Below are positions 1 through 12,125 of a DNA stretch of 64,000 nucleotides, one piece after another. Under the pieces are notes generated by a model that saw nothing but the letters and a program-made list of their open reading frames with translations, searched no databases and had not been told where the DNA came from. How positions within the stretch are numbered: the stretch's first letter is position 1; each line of letters opens with the position of its first letter. Source of the stretch: Luzula sylvatica. Its lineage: Eukaryota; Streptophyta; Magnoliopsida; Poales; Juncaceae. Location: the NCBI GenBank assembly GCA_946800325.1, contig OX326957.1, positions 54,555,798 to 54,619,797 on the forward strand, written 5' to 3'. The position numbers and the translations under genes were made by a program.

Positions 1-1511
1 GGTAAGACCCGTGAAACGTAGTGGGTTTTTCAAGATGAAGAACCTACATGGATAGGAATACGCATATATGTAAAGCGAGGCTTTTTGCGAAGAGTTTCAT
101 GCAATTCATAGTGAGATTATGAAGAAATGTTTTCGCATGTTGCCATGCTTTCCCATTCTCGAAATTCTGATTGCCATAATCGCGTATTATGACTATGTGA
201 TGTGGCAAGATGGATGTCAAAACCGAATTTCTTAACAGAAATTTTATTAAAGGATGTGTACTTGACACAACCTTACGGTATTGTCGATTCATAAGAATCG
301 GAATAGGATATGCATGCTTTAACGATCCATATTATGGATTAAAGAATGCTTCTCGGAATTGGAATATCCGTTTTGACGAAGTTATAAACAGTTATAACAT
401 TGTCAGAACGAATGAAAACTTTGTGTACACATGAAGGTTAGTGGGAGCTGCGTTATATTTCTTGTAACGACAAAGGATTTAGACGAGACCACTTATGAAT
501 TAAGTGTGAAGATCTATATGATAGATCTAAGAAGTTCCTCGTTCTATGTTATTGCACATATATCGACATATTGTTGAAAATGGTTTTCAACATAAAACTC
601 CTTGGAGGAGTTAAATCGAAATGTCGAATGGCAGAAATTTTCAACGGCTCGATGTGAGGTATCAAGCAGTGCGAAAAGTAACAATATGATGCCTTACATT
701 TGATGTTAGGATCTATTATATCTGTCATGATATGTATGTGGTTATACGTCGTACACATAAATCGTCTAATTTACCGTCAATAAAATTCATGGGAATCACA
801 TGAGTTTGAATGTAATTCGATTACATGAGACTAACTCTTGCGATTGTATAATGGTTATATATTTATATACATAATGGTTATGTATATTTAAACCCATCGG
901 GATTTGTATTGATAGCGGTGAAGTTTATCCTTGAATACTTTGCGAAAGAATTCAGGATTTTATTTTATCTATAATGGTGTGGAGGACGTGTTGGTTATAA
1001 AGAGTTATAACAATAACATTTTCCAAATATTAAGCACGTCCAACTATGTAGCACGACTTTCGATCACAAAGTGTGTACATGTTTTGCTTAAATGAAAACA
1101 CGGTTATGTGGAAAAGGTTTCACAAGACCAATAGTTTATGATTCTATTTACGGAGGCGAGTATATTGCGGTTATTAATCGCAAAAGGAAGTGGTATGGAT
1201 CAAGGATACATGACCAAACTCTAGTAGTCACGAGTTATCGGATTTATGGTTGTTTATTGCATGAAACACAATTGTACAAACCAAAAAATGCCGAGGTCAC
1301 AACTACTTCTAGCCAATACTCAGAAAATTTCATTTGATCCATGAAATTTTGTGAAAAATTGTGATCGTAGGTTTTGGAAAAGTTCCAATCCTGATGATGA
1401 TTAACACTAGCGGGAACGTGCGGAGCCGTTTACAAAACCGCTCTCTCTAGTCGCGCGTGACTGACATGCGATGACTATGGGTATGGAGATACCTAGAGGA
1501 GGAAGAAGAGA
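1..1511 (+). pseudogene. Degenerate copia pol (RT to RNase H), family F copy A
   Basis: This is the 3' part of a dead copia polyprotein, entering from the left edge. It aligns base by base with the readable pol at 59.4-60.8 kb: the RT segment containing MDVKT lies at 210-224, and the RNase H stretch around SQSGYVF lies near 1060-1090. Many stops and indels break every frame, so no protein is made. It ends at the purine-rich pol tail near 1490-1511, which the other family F copies share. The same decayed sequence, including much of the same damage, recurs at 48.1-49.6 kb and (minus strand) 63.5-64 kb, so part of the decay predates the dispersal of these copies. Identity as copia RT/RNase H is secure by alignment to the better copy. 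Confidence 0.8.
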
Positions 1512-2694
1512 GTAGAGTGTAGTTATCTAATATGATAGTCCTCGCAGGTTGTGGGTATGGAGATACCCATAGGTAAACGTTGTATCACCCAAATACTTAG
1601 TCCATATGAATGCATTCCTTTTAAAATTTTTGTTTACTTAAATTAATATGCATTCACCTTATATGAAAACTATGTGCGGGTTGTGTAATTTGATTACATG
1701 AACCCTAATTTGAGCTTGTGTGGACGCCGGCATAATTGATGATTATGTGTAGCAAAACCGTCACATCTAAAGTGTCATTTCTAAACATCCCTAGTCACGG
1801 ATCAGTTTGCTTAAGAGAGAAGCATTTCTATTATCAGATAATAGACTGGACGTGTACACTAGTACGTTTGCCGAGGAGATGATTATGTTTTGCTAATCAT
1901 GGGACAAGGTGCTTGTCGAATCGGGAACGTAGATATATGTTAGGTTACATGTATTGGATATGACCAAAGCCGCGAGACCATGACATGGTTTAGTCATTAT
2001 AGATGGACTTGCGACGGATGGGGTTTTAGGTTCTTCACACTTGAGGGGACCATTGATTGAGTTACGTGCATAACACAATGCTTTGATATGACCTTACGCC
2101 TACCGTAACAGGGGGGCCAAAACGGTCATCATTGGGTATTGTCCGAAACACGAAATTCAATGTGAGTCTCCAAGATAGGAATTGTTTATTCCGAAAGGAA
2201 GAGATATCTCTTAGGCCGCTCGATGAATTGATTAACGAAATCTCTTGCCAGAGTCAATGATATTAAAAGTTAATATCGATTGTAATTTGTTAACTCAATT
2301 CGGAATCGAGAAATAAGTATAGTTAATCAAGACATAAGGATGACTACCACCGTGCCTTTTGATTAACGGATATCGCAAACAAGAGAACTAGTAACCGCTA
2401 TTCGAGATAGGCACAATGATCACAATCATTTTTCGTTTTAACATGGGTAGCCATGATGGAGTGACTAGATCCCGCTCATGGGCTTGTAGTGCCATGGAAA
2501 CGGCCTACTGCCATCGTTAAACGAACCTACACGGTCACACAACGAGTCGTACTATGTCGGGCTTGATTGCAAGTTTTTGCACATGGGATGTGCTTGGCTT
2601 TAGCGTATATGATACGCGGGCTAGATTCTCTGATATAGTGTATATGTGATATACATGAGTACCTTTTAGGTTGATTTGAAACTGAGTGGGAGAC
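1512..2694 (+). other. Post-pol 3' non-coding region, family F copy A
   Basis: About 1.2 kb lies between the end of pol and the 3' LTR. It has no convincing ORF, but the same sequence follows pol in copies at 8.4-9.6, 49.6-50.8 and 60.8-61.3 kb and, reversed, at 31.1-31.5, 32.5-33.6 and 62.3-63.5 kb. It ends in a polypurine tract, GAGTGGGAGA, at about 2684-2693, directly before the LTR; this is the usual copia plus-strand primer form. The length is unusual for a copia element. Confidence 0.7.
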
Positions 2695-3790
2695 TGAAGG
2701 AAATACAGTTTTGGATCAACGCTAAAATGGTACGTAGGACAAACGAATGTACGCGTTCGTGGGCATACAAAACAGATTAGTAAAACTGGTATAACGTTCA
2801 GTAGGAAACTCCAATTTGAATGGTCCAAATTGGGTTAGTTAGATAATGAGATTATCTAGAACTTTCATGTTGTAATATATTTCATTTGAGCGAAGTATCA
2901 GTGTCGTTCTAATGAAATACAGAAAGGGTGCGACAGTTTGACATACAGTCAGTAAAACGGCCGTAACTTTCGGGTCCGAACTCCAATTGGGCTGGGCCAA
3001 ATTGAGTTGGAAAGATAATAAGATTATCTACAACTTTCGTAAATGTTCAAAGTTGGTGGGAACGATTTAATATTTTCGTTCTGACATAATACTGAAAGGG
3101 TGTATGCAGTTTTCTGTTTGAAAAGGTGTATAGAATATATACATACCTTTTGGCCCATCCTTATCCTATGGAGTATATATATGATGTTTCTCTCTCTCTC
3201 TCTGATCAGTTCAATAGGTTTTTAACCAGGAAATTAATGGAGTTAATCCAGAATTTATCCAGAAATTAAGAGACTCTAATCACATGATAAAAGAGTGCGA
3301 AGAAAAGAGAGAAAGAGAAAAGACGAGAAAAGAGTTTTCTCCGTCTAGAGAATCGAAACGCAATCACGCAAGTTCGCCAGTGCATCGTCTAGGCAGGTGC
3401 ATCCGCAACCGAGGTGCTATGACTCACGGTGGATACGGGTAGAGGAGCGACACATGTGGCTCTTCGTTGTGATCAAACCGGAGAAGTAATCGAGTAACGG
3501 GCTGTGGAAGCGTGCGGGCATGGAACACACGAAGACAACCGGAGGCGTGTCAAGACGGTGAGAGACGTGCGGTATGGGACGTATGGGCTAGTCACCAACG
3601 TGACACCGAAGGAATAAGAAGGATACGAGCGATCAACCCGTCGTGCGTGATCAATTTCACGCTGGTAATCGTCTATCCTACTTTGCATCGTACCCTCGAA
3701 GTCATGGCGTGATCTTGGATTTAGGGAACCGGACCGGGCCTTCATATCCGCTGTCCGGGATAGGGCGATTTCCCAACAGAATTCCCAATA
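2695..3790 (+). repeat. LTR of family F (subtype 1), shared by copies A and B
   Basis: The LTR starts TGAAGGAAATAC right after the polypurine tract and ends near CCCAATA, immediately before the primer binding site. It closely matches the LTR pair at 43825-44920 and 50755-51844, whose ends are proved by a target duplication. The 3' end is odd: the normal terminal TTCCCAACA at 3770-3778 is followed by 12 more bases repeating a variant of it. Internal sequence lies on both sides, so this LTR is both the 3' LTR of copy A and the 5' LTR of copy B. Confidence 0.8.
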
Positions 3791-3791
3791 G

Positions 3792-3803
3792 TGGTATCAG
3801 AGC
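3792..3803 (+). other. Primer binding site, copy B
   Basis: TGGTATCAGAGC begins two bases after the LTR. It is complementary to the 3' end of plant initiator tRNA-Met, the standard minus-strand primer of plant copia elements. The same site sits at 44922 and 55271. Confidence 0.9.
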
Positions 3804-4062
3804 GATCGCCATCGATTCGAGGGTCGAATCATAGTCGTATATATGATATACGCACGGGTTATCAAAGTTCGAACCCGTTTGCATGATGTTACAAATAGAG
3901 AAATTAAAATTCCGTTAAAATCACAAGTAGAATTCGCTAGAGATCGATCAAAAGTTAATTGAGAGTATCTACGAATGATCGTGAAAAAGTTTCATGATTT
4001 ATCGTTTTGGAAACGAGCGAAAACGAAAAAAACGGCGAAATCTGCAGAAAATCAGAGTTTCT

Positions 4063-4155
4063 GCTGCCCGGGGGCAGTTTTTTGGCGCCCCGGACGCGTC
4101 CCGGGCGAGGTTTTCTCGCGCCCCACGGGCCAGGGACGGGGCAGGGACCCCCTTC
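4063..4155 (+). repeat. Variable leader cassette, GC-rich palindromic version
   Basis: This GC-rich block sits in otherwise AT-rich leader. It includes CTGCCCGGGGGCAG (6-bp arms, 2-bp centre) and GGACGCGTCC. The flanks, a GAAACGAGCGAAAA-like stretch before and TTTTGTTTTCGCGAT after, match those of the cassettes at 45180-45324 and 55531-56098, but the contents do not match them. Confidence 0.6.
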
Positions 4156-4438
4156 TGGATGCTGATTTTGTTTTCGCGATAAATTTGGCTACGAAACTCG
4201 GAAGTTTGAGTTCTTTATATCGATATGATCGGCATCAATCATACTAGCATATAGGCCAAGTAATTATTTAGAATAATTAATTTCCCTAATTAAATCATAT
4301 GTATTTAGAAAAATCTTGTGATAGTGATATAATATGATTATATCACGAATTTAGAAACATGAATGTCATGATCCCTCATAATATTTAAGTCATGGAAATG
4401 ACTTCCATGTCCACAACCACCGAGTTTGGTGTTACGTT

Positions 4439-4471
4439 TCACGTGGGTTCAGGCTAAAGTCGGGCACGTGA
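4439..4471 (+). promoter_or_regulatory. Leader stem-loop 1, copy B
   Basis: Arms TCACGTG and CACGTGA pair perfectly around a 19-base loop that contains GGCTAAAGTCGGG. The equivalent stem in the other copies uses different bases but still pairs. Confidence 0.55.
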
Positions 4472-4510
4472 TATTGTAACTAGCGAAAGGGTGGCAAGCG
4501 TTAAATCAGG

Positions 4511-4545
4511 ACTTGTGAGGGCCAGGCTAAAGTCGACTCACTAGT
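4511..4545 (+). promoter_or_regulatory. Leader stem-loop 2, copy B
   Basis: Arms ACTTGTGAG and CTCACTAGT form eight of nine pairs around a loop with GGCTAAAGTC. At 45682 and 56462 the homologous arms are ACTCACGTG and CACGTGAGT, so several pairs have changed on both sides. Confidence 0.55.
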
Positions 4546-4738
4546 AGCTTATTTGAACGATACGTTGGATATGGTTGTGACTTAACCGTCCAGGCCAATC
4601 GGATTGGAGTTCGGGGCATAGATAGAATGCACACATGAAACTGGGATTGTATATGATACGATCCATCAGCGAAATTCTATAAAGGTTCAAGAGTCGTATT
4701 GGATGCGATTGGATATTCATCCTACCTAAATAACGGGA

Positions 4739-4770
4739 TCCCACCCGATAGGCTAAAGTCACTTGTGGGA
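4739..4770 (+). promoter_or_regulatory. Leader stem-loop 3, copy B
   Basis: Arms TCCCAC and GTGGGA form six pairs around a loop with GGCTAAAGTCACTT. In the other copies the arms are TCTCAT and ATGGGA, which pair with one G-U. Confidence 0.5.
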
Positions 4771-4930
4771 GGAACGGAAATATGGGTCTTGAGTGTTATG
4801 GACTTGGAGTCCCGTATCGGTATGAGGGTTATCGATTTGATAAAAATAACACATTCATATATTCATCATATAAGCATATAGATTAAGTACGCACGGTTAG
4901 GAGCTTAATCTTCATCATTCGTTTAAAATT

Positions 4931-7900
4931 ATGTTTTCAAGCAACAACAAATATATCGATGAGATCGATATGTTAGATTGTTTTTGGGCCGGAATTACCG
5001 TAATTGACCTTGATAGTCAAAGAATAGTTCTTAGACTTAAAGGAACGTGTTGGATACGAAAATTGTAGATTCAGGGCTCGAGGCTTTGGCTTTAGAGAAA
5101 ACCAGGTTCGATAAACTTTAAGAAAAAATCAAACGATATTACGTGACTTGTGGTGGCATGTATAGACGCAAATTTCTCAAAATTGTTTTGAGAATTCGGG
5201 TGCATACGGAAGTAATACACAACGCTCATGAAATAGTTTCAAGAGCTAGAGCGCGTTGAATGGTTCGATGCGGCTCAAAGAGTAGGTTAATTTTGAGACG
5301 CCTTATGGGTCTTTGATTAACACTCATGCGTTGATGGTACGAGATTTGATCTTCGTGACCGAATATCATATGCATTTGATAGATAAGTCGATTCAGGAAT
5401 TGCATGAGATGCGATGTAAATTTGAATAGGAGATGCTTGGAGTGTCCGGGGAATCCAAAGCATAGAGATGCGTGGATGTCCTGTAATTCAAAGGCGGGAT
5501 CGAAAGAAATAAATGTCTAAGGGTATTTTGGAAAAATGTTTTCCAAACAGATTGTTCGGACAAAGAGTTGTCCAAACTAATGACTCAAAAAACGGTGAAA
5601 TCCGAGGAGAATTAAACCAAGAAATTGATTGCTTCTTTTGGCATTGCCGTCTTGGCCATATAAACGAGATACGCGTATCTAGATTCTATATGATGGATTG
5701 CTAGAATCAATCGAATTAGATTCAATTGGTTAAACGCGATACTTATTTATTAGGCAAAGACAACAAAGTGCATTATTCTCCAAAGGTTGGAGAAAGATCC
5801 AATAAATTATTGGAAATTACATTTAGATGTAAATGTTCCGATAAGTTCCGAGACAAGAGGAGGCTATCGGTATTTTGTTACGTTTACGAACGGTTAAAAG
5901 TAGATACGGTAATATCTATTTAATGTGTGTCGAAACAGAGACTTTTGAAAGGTTCAAAGAGTTTCAAAAACAAAATACAAAATCGACTTGGCAAGAAAAT
6001 CAAAGCTTTTCGATAGGATCGAGAAGGCGAGTATTTGAACTACGCTTGTCGATAGGATCGAGAACGCGAGTATTTGAGTTATGAGTATTGATAATCATTT
6101 ATGATTGTGGAATTGTTTCATGATTACCTTTATTCGGAACATTGAGATGTGTCCGAAAAGAGGAATTGAACGCATGTTGGACATGGTTCGATAAATAATG
6201 AGTCAAACGGATCTCCCAAAAATGTTTTGGGGATGTGTCCTTGTGACAGCGGCACTAATAAATGGTTGCATATAAGATATAGACCATAAACCTTCTAATC
6301 GGTATAAAAGACGTCATATGAGATATGGATCGGAATGGTTCCGAAGTTGTCATTTGTACAGATTTGAGGATCTGAGTATATTTCGAAATTTGTTTCGGTT
6401 AAACTCAATCCCAAATCTGAAAATTGTTCGTTTATGATATATATCCTTAAGGGAAACTAAAGGGTATTAGTTCTAACGTCCCGACGAAAATAAGATTTTC
6501 GTGGCTCAAAGAGATGCCTTCTTGGAGGAGGACATAATGTGCACAAGTTTGGAACTTGATGCTATTTATCTCTATGCGGGCTAGAGAGAGTAGAATAAAT
6601 CTCGAAAGAATTCGAGATGTGAAAAATGAACATTGTACCGATGAAAATTGACACGACTTCATCAAGAGTTGATGAATACGCGTCGAACATACAAAGGAAT
6701 TTTCCGTAGATCAAGTAGGCTATATCATAAGCCGATAAATACGGATTTATCGTGGCTAATGATAATATATCGAAATCATATGATGATTCGATATCCTACA
6801 AGGATGCTATGAAAAGTTGATTCCACATGACATGGTGTCATGAAATCTGAGATTCGATCTGTGTAAATTATCAAGTTTAGAACTTGATTTCATTACTTTC
6901 CGAGTTAGCCCCGTGAAATGTCAATGGGTTTTCAAGATGAGAACCGACACGGATAGGAATACGTATATATATAAAGCAAGGCTTGTTGCGAAGAGTTTCA
7001 TGCAATTCATAGTTGGACTATGAAGAAACATTTTCGCAAGTTGCCAAGCTTACACATTCTCGAAATTCTGCTTGCCATAGTTGCGTATTATGACTATGTG
7101 ATGTGGCAAAATAGATGTCAAAACCGAATTTCTTAACAGAATTTTTATGAAAGGATGGGCACTTGACACAAACTTACGGTTTTCTCGACTCATAAGAATC
7201 GGGGATAAGATATGCACGCTTTAACGATCCATATGATGGATTAGGAACAACTTCTCGGAATTGGAATATTCGTTTTGACGAAATTATAAACTGTTATAAA
7301 ATTGTTGGAACGAATGGAAACTTTGTGTACACATGAAGGTTAGTGGGAGTCGCGTTATATTTCCTGTAACGACAAAGGATTCAGGCGAGACCGCTTATGA
7401 ATTAAGCGTGAAGATCTATAAGATAGATCTAAGAAGTTCCTCGTTCTAGATTATAGCACGTATATCGACATAATGTTGAAAATAATTTTCAACATATAAC
7501 TCCTTGGAGGAGTTAAATCGAAATGTCGAATGACAGAAATTTTCTACGGCTCGATGTGAGACATCCAACAGGGCGAAAAGTAATAAAATGATGCTTTACA
7601 TTTGATGTGAAGATCTATTATATCTGTCATGATATATACGTGGCTATACGTCGTACACATGAATCGTTTAATTTACCGTCAATAAAATCCATGGGAATCA
7701 CATGAGTTTGAATGTAATTCGATTACATGAGACTAACTCTTGTGAATATATAATGGTTATATAATTATATACATAATGAATATGTATATTTAAACCCATC
7801 GGGATTTGTATTGATAGTGGTGAAGTTTATCATTGAATACTTTGCGAAAGAATTCAGGATTTTATTTTATCTATAATGGTATGGAGGACGTGTTGGTCAT

Positions 7901-8410
7901 AAAGAGTTATAACAACAACAGTTTCCAAAGATTAAGCACGTCCAAATATGTAGCACGACTTTCGATCACAAAGTGTGTACATATTTTGCTTAAATGAAAA
8001 CACAGTTATGTGGAAAGGTTCTACATGACTCATAGTTTATGATTCTATTTACGGAGGCGAGTATATTGTGGTTATGAATCACAAAATGAAGCGGTATGGA
8101 TCAAGGATACATGACCAAACTCGAGTAGTCACGAGTTATCGGATTTATGGTTGTTTAGTGCGTGATACACAATAGTTCAAGCCAAAAATGCTGAGGTCAC
8201 AACCACTTCTAGCCAATACTCAGAAAATTTCATTGATCCATGAAATTTTGTGAAATGATGTGATCGTAGGTATTGGAAATGTTCCAATCCTGCTGAAGAT
8301 TAACGCTAGTGGGAACGTGCGGAACCGTTTACAAAACCGCTCTCTCTAGTAGCGCGTGACTGTCATGCGATGACTATGGGTATGAGATACCTGGAGGAGG
8401 AAGAAGAGAG
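4931..8410 (+). pseudogene. Degenerate, internally deleted gag-pol, family F copy B
   Basis: This is the remains of a copia polyprotein aligned to the readable copy at 56880-60803. The ATG at 4931 corresponds to its gag start. Recognisable pieces in order are the Gag core to about 5510, a GAG-pre-integrase relic WHCRLGH near 5640, an integrase relic with VGERSN near 5790, RT from about 6900 and RNase H to about 8400. From gag start to the WHCRLG motif is about 700 bp, against about 1309 bp in the readable copy. The missing 610 bp would encode the zinc knuckle and protease. The copy at 46102 has the same deletion. Stops are frequent in all frames, so no functional product is expected. Confidence 0.75.
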
Positions 8411-9585
8411 TAGAGTGTAGTTATCTAATACGATAGTCCTCGCAGGTTATGGGTATGGAGATGCCCATAGGTAAACATTGTATCACCCAAATACTTAGTC
8501 CATATGAATGCATCCCTTTAAAAAAATTTGTTTACTTAAATTAATATGCATTTACCTTATATGAAACTGTGTGCGGGTTGTGTAATTTGATTACATGAAC
8601 CCTGATTGGAACTTGTGTGGACGTCGACATAATACGTGATTATGTGCAGCGAAATCGTCACACTTAAAATTTCATTTCTAAACATCCTTAGTCGCGGATC
8701 AGCTTGCTTAAGAGAGAAGCATATCTATTATCAGATAATAGACTGAACGCGTACACTAGTACGTTAGCCGAGGAGATGATTATGTTTTGCTAATCATAGG
8801 ACAAGGTGCTTGTCGAATCGGGAACGTAGATATATGTTAGGTGACATATATTGGATATGACCGAAACCGCGAGATCATGACATGGTTTAGTCATTATGGA
8901 TGAACTCGCGACGAGTAGGGTATTAAGTTCTTCAAACTTGAGGGGATCATTGATTGCGTTACGTGCGTAACACAATGCTTTGATATGACCTTACGCTCAC
9001 CGTAACAGGGAGCTAAAACGGTCATCATTGGGTATTGTCCGAAACACGGAATTCAATGTGAGTCTCCAAGATAGGAATTGTTTATTCCGAAAGGAAGATA
9101 TATCTCTTAGGCCACTCGATGAATTGATTAACGAAAACCTTAGCCAAGGTCAATAATATTAACGGTTAATATCGATTGAATTTGTTAACTCAATTCAGAA
9201 TCGAGGAATAAGTATAGTTAATCAAAATATAAGGATGACTACCACCATGTCTTTCGATTAACGGATATCGGTAACAAGAAAACTAATAACCGGTATTCGA
9301 GATAGGCACAATGATCACAATCATTCTTCGTGTTAACATGGGTAGCCATGATGGAGTGACTAGATCCCGCTCATGGGTTTGTAGTGTTTTGGAAACAACC
9401 TACTGCCATCGTTAACCGAACCTACATGGTCACACAACGAGTCGTACTAAGTCGGGCTTGATTATAAAATTGACACATAAGATGTGCATAGCTTGGTTTT
9501 TGATACGCGAGCTATATTCTCTAAAATTGTGCATATTGGATATGCATGAGTACCTTTTAGGTAGATCTGAAATTGAGTGGGAGAC
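8411..9585 (+). other. Post-pol 3' non-coding region, family F copy B
   Basis: It is homologous to 1512-2694 and ends in the polypurine tract GAGTGGGAGA just before the LTR at 9586. No supported ORF is present. Confidence 0.65.
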
Positions 9586-10774
9586 TGAAGGAAATACAGT
9601 TTCGGATCAACCGTAAAAATGTACACAAGGATAAACGAACGTACGCGTTCGTGGGCATAAATAATGTGTATATTATATGCACATATGTGAAGGAAATATA
9701 GTTTCGGATCAATCATAAAAGTATACACAAGGATAAACGAACGTACGCATTCGTGGGCATAAAATAATGTGTATATTAGAAGCACATATGTATATATGAT
9801 ATACATGGTTAAATTGATAAGAAACGGTTTTTATTAAGAAAAACCAGAAAATTCAGTTTAAGACGTTTCAGTAAAACTGGAATAACTTTCAGTAAGAAAC
9901 TCCAATTTGAATGGTTCAAATTGGGTTAGTTATATAACGAGATTATCTAGAACTTTCATGTTGTAATATTGTTCATTTGAGCGAAGAATCAGTGTCGTTC
10001 TAATGGAATACCGAATGGATGCGACGGTTTGACATACAGTTAGGAAAACCGCCGTAACTTTCGCATCCGAACTCCAATTGGGCCAGACCAAATTGTCTTG
10101 GAAATATAATAAGATTATCTACAACTTTCGTGTTCATTGATTGTCTGTCAGAGGAATTTACCATTTTCGTACGGACGGATTACTGAACAGGTTCATGCAG
10201 TTTTCTGTGTGAAATGGTGTATATTGGATATACATGTCTTTTGGCCCATCCTTATCTTATGAGACATAAATATGATATTTTCTCTCTCTTCCATTCAGTT
10301 CAAAGCAATTATTCAGTTCAACCCCTGTGTAATTAATAAGATTAATCCTGAAATTGAGAGTGATCTCTCTCTCTCAAAGTGAAAGGGTGCGAAGAGAGAA
10401 AAACCGTTTTTCTCGGAGAAGAGAATTAATCGATCGAGCAAGTTCGCCGGTGCTTCGTCTAGGCAGTTGCACCCGTGACCTACGTCTTACGACTCAAGGT
10501 GGATACAAGTAGAGGAGCAACATCTGGGGCTCTTTCGGTTGTGATCGATTCGGAGGAACGAAATCTGTCGGAGACGAAAACGAGCGAATTGGAAACGGGA
10601 CGCATGAAGACAACCGGAGGCGTGTCAAGACGGTGGGAGACGTGTGGTATGGGACGCACGGGCTAGTCACCAACATGACACCGAAGGAAGAGAAGGATGC
10701 GAGCGATCAACCCGTCGTGCGTCATCAATTTCACGCTGGTAATCGTCTATCCTACTTTGCATCGTGCCCTCGAA
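9586..10774 (+). repeat. 3'-truncated family F LTR (subtype 2) with duplicated head
   Basis: The LTR begins TGAAGGAAATAC after the polypurine tract. The first 102 bp are repeated in tandem (9586-9687, then 9688-9790), so the LTR start occurs twice. The sequence stays alignable to other family F LTRs up to about CCCTCGAA at 10774 and then stops short of the normal CCCAACA end. It belongs to the subtype of 54242-55269 and differs strongly from the LTR at copy B's other end (2695-3790), so copy B is bordered by mismatched LTRs. Confidence 0.75.
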
Positions 10775-11300
10775 CTCAATTTCGATGAAGAAAAATATAT
10801 TTTTTTGGAGAATTATCACGAGGGTTATTTGATCTCGCATGGTCTATGAAAAATATTAGAAGTAGAAGAAATTGTCAATGGTATGGGCAAGACGAAGAAA
10901 GAAGTCAATTTCGACGGAAAAAAAAACGATCCGAAAAAATGATCCGGAACGAGGACGATTCGGAAAAAGGCGAATCGAAAAAGATAATCCGGAAAAGGAG
11001 ATACGACGAACATGACGAAGAAAGAAGTCAATTTCGACGAAAAAAAAAACGATCCGAAAAAACGATCCGGAAAGAGGACGATTCGAAAAAAGGCGATTCG
11101 AAAAAGATGATCCCAAAAAAAAGTCGATTCGAAAAAAAAAACGAGGTTTAGAAGGGGAAAAAAGATACGACGAACATGACGAAAGAGATTACGGAGAGGT
11201 ATCGAAAAAAAATAACTAAGAAATAATAACAGAAAAAATATATTAAGTGGGAGTATCGACAACAATAATAAAATAACGAAAAAATATATTAAGGGAGAGT
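10775..11300 (+). repeat. Purine-rich imperfect direct repeats
   Basis: A unit starting GACGAAGAAAGAAGTC at 10891 recurs at 11014 (123 bp on), and part of it recurs near 11178. Inside the unit, GATCCGAAAAAA-like motifs repeat. Translation gives a highly charged Arg/Lys/Glu/Asp string with no domain I recognise, so I treat it as repeat DNA. It begins exactly where the LTR breaks off. Confidence 0.55.
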
Positions 11301-11789
11301 ATTAAAATTAATATTTTTTAATTAATAGTATTATTAGGGTATGGTGATATTCAATGCATTTGTATGTGAATGTAAGATATATGTGTCTATTAGATAGAAT
11401 AGAAATATCTAAATAAACCAAGAGTTGTATTGAGAGGGTGCATGTGATATATAAATGCAATCCATCTCATATGTTATTAGAGACAGAAAAATTTCCAAAA
11501 AAATAGAGAGTAAACATTCAGAAAAAAAAAGAAAAAAAAAAGTGTCATTGTCTCTTTTTCCGTGTCCACTGTATAATTTGCATGATTGATTTTAATATTT
11601 TTTCCTATCAATATTCAATCTAAAATTGACCAAATCTTCTCCAATCAAATCAATTCAATCAAACCTCAAAATCCCAACAGTTTTACATTCACGTCCCACA
11701 TTTTTTACAAATTGGATGGTTAATGGTTCATTTTTTCAGAGTTTTTTTGGGAAAAAAATTATATTTAATTAAAATAATAAATTGTGTAG
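11301..11789. other. AT-rich spacer, nothing recognised
   Basis: The spacer contains poly-A runs and a purine stretch AAGGGAGAG near 11291-11299 that resembles a polypurine tract. No matching LTR pair was found and no gene is supported. Confidence 0.4.
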
Positions 11790-11906
11790 TTTTGGTACCT
11801 CGCATTAATCCGTCACGGGCTTCCAAAAACACAGGACCGGGCCTGTTCGTACCCAATCACGAGCACAGGTCGGAGATTTCTACCGCCTCCCGACAAACTC
11901 AAGCAG

Positions 11907-12125
11907 GTGGGTTTTCTCTTCATTCTCACAAGTATTTCCTTACTCGTTCAGCAGATTGGCGAAAGCTCTGAGAACCCCTATGAGTCCATGACTGCTTTCG
12001 TCGTGTTTATCATCGGAGTTTGGTTCGTAGTGTTCTCGTTCGTTCTTCGCCTGGTTCCGATGGAGATTGACATCGTGCCCGTGAGAACTTTTCTTGCAAT
12101 GATTCGCATTGATCTTCTCTTCTAA
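11907..12125 (+). CDS. Small two-segment membrane protein, family copy 1 (start unresolved)
   Basis: A frame open from 11790 to the TAA at 12125 encodes a protein alignable with copy 2 at 24431: a hydrophobic segment (GFLFILTSISLLV), a short acidic polar link, a second hydrophobic segment (TAFVVFIIGVWFVVFSFVL), then VPMEI and the C-terminal IRIDLLF. The listed start at 11907 is a GTG placed by alignment. The first in-frame ATG, at 11988, would lose the first membrane segment. So either an upstream exon supplies the ATG or this copy is a pseudogene. An upstream stretch resembling PDKLKQVG matches PEKLRRGY in copy 3. I do not recognise the family. Membrane location is inferred from hydrophobicity. 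Confidence 0.5.
   Translation: MGFLFILTSISLLVQQIGESSENPYESMTAFVVFIIGVWFVVFSFVLRLVPMEIDIVPVRTFLAMIRIDLLF

Larger units (their letters stand above)
3804..4930 (+). other. Long leader (5' UTR), family F copy B
   Basis: About 1.1 kb separates the primer site from the gag start at 4931. It aligns with the leaders at 44934-46101 and 55283-56879. It contains a copy-specific palindromic cassette at about 4063-4155 and three stem-loops at 4439-4471, 4511-4545 and 4739-4770. It has no long ORF. Confidence 0.7.

Noticed and set aside
1092..1337. GGEYIAVINRKRKW peptide family (1092, 49133, 63756) as a conserved gene
   Set aside because: It is a shadow frame of the decayed RNase H region in three related element copies.
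10846..11151. 101-residue charged ORF as a gene
   Set aside because: Low-complexity purine-rich tandem repeat on both strands, no domain, next to a broken LTR.
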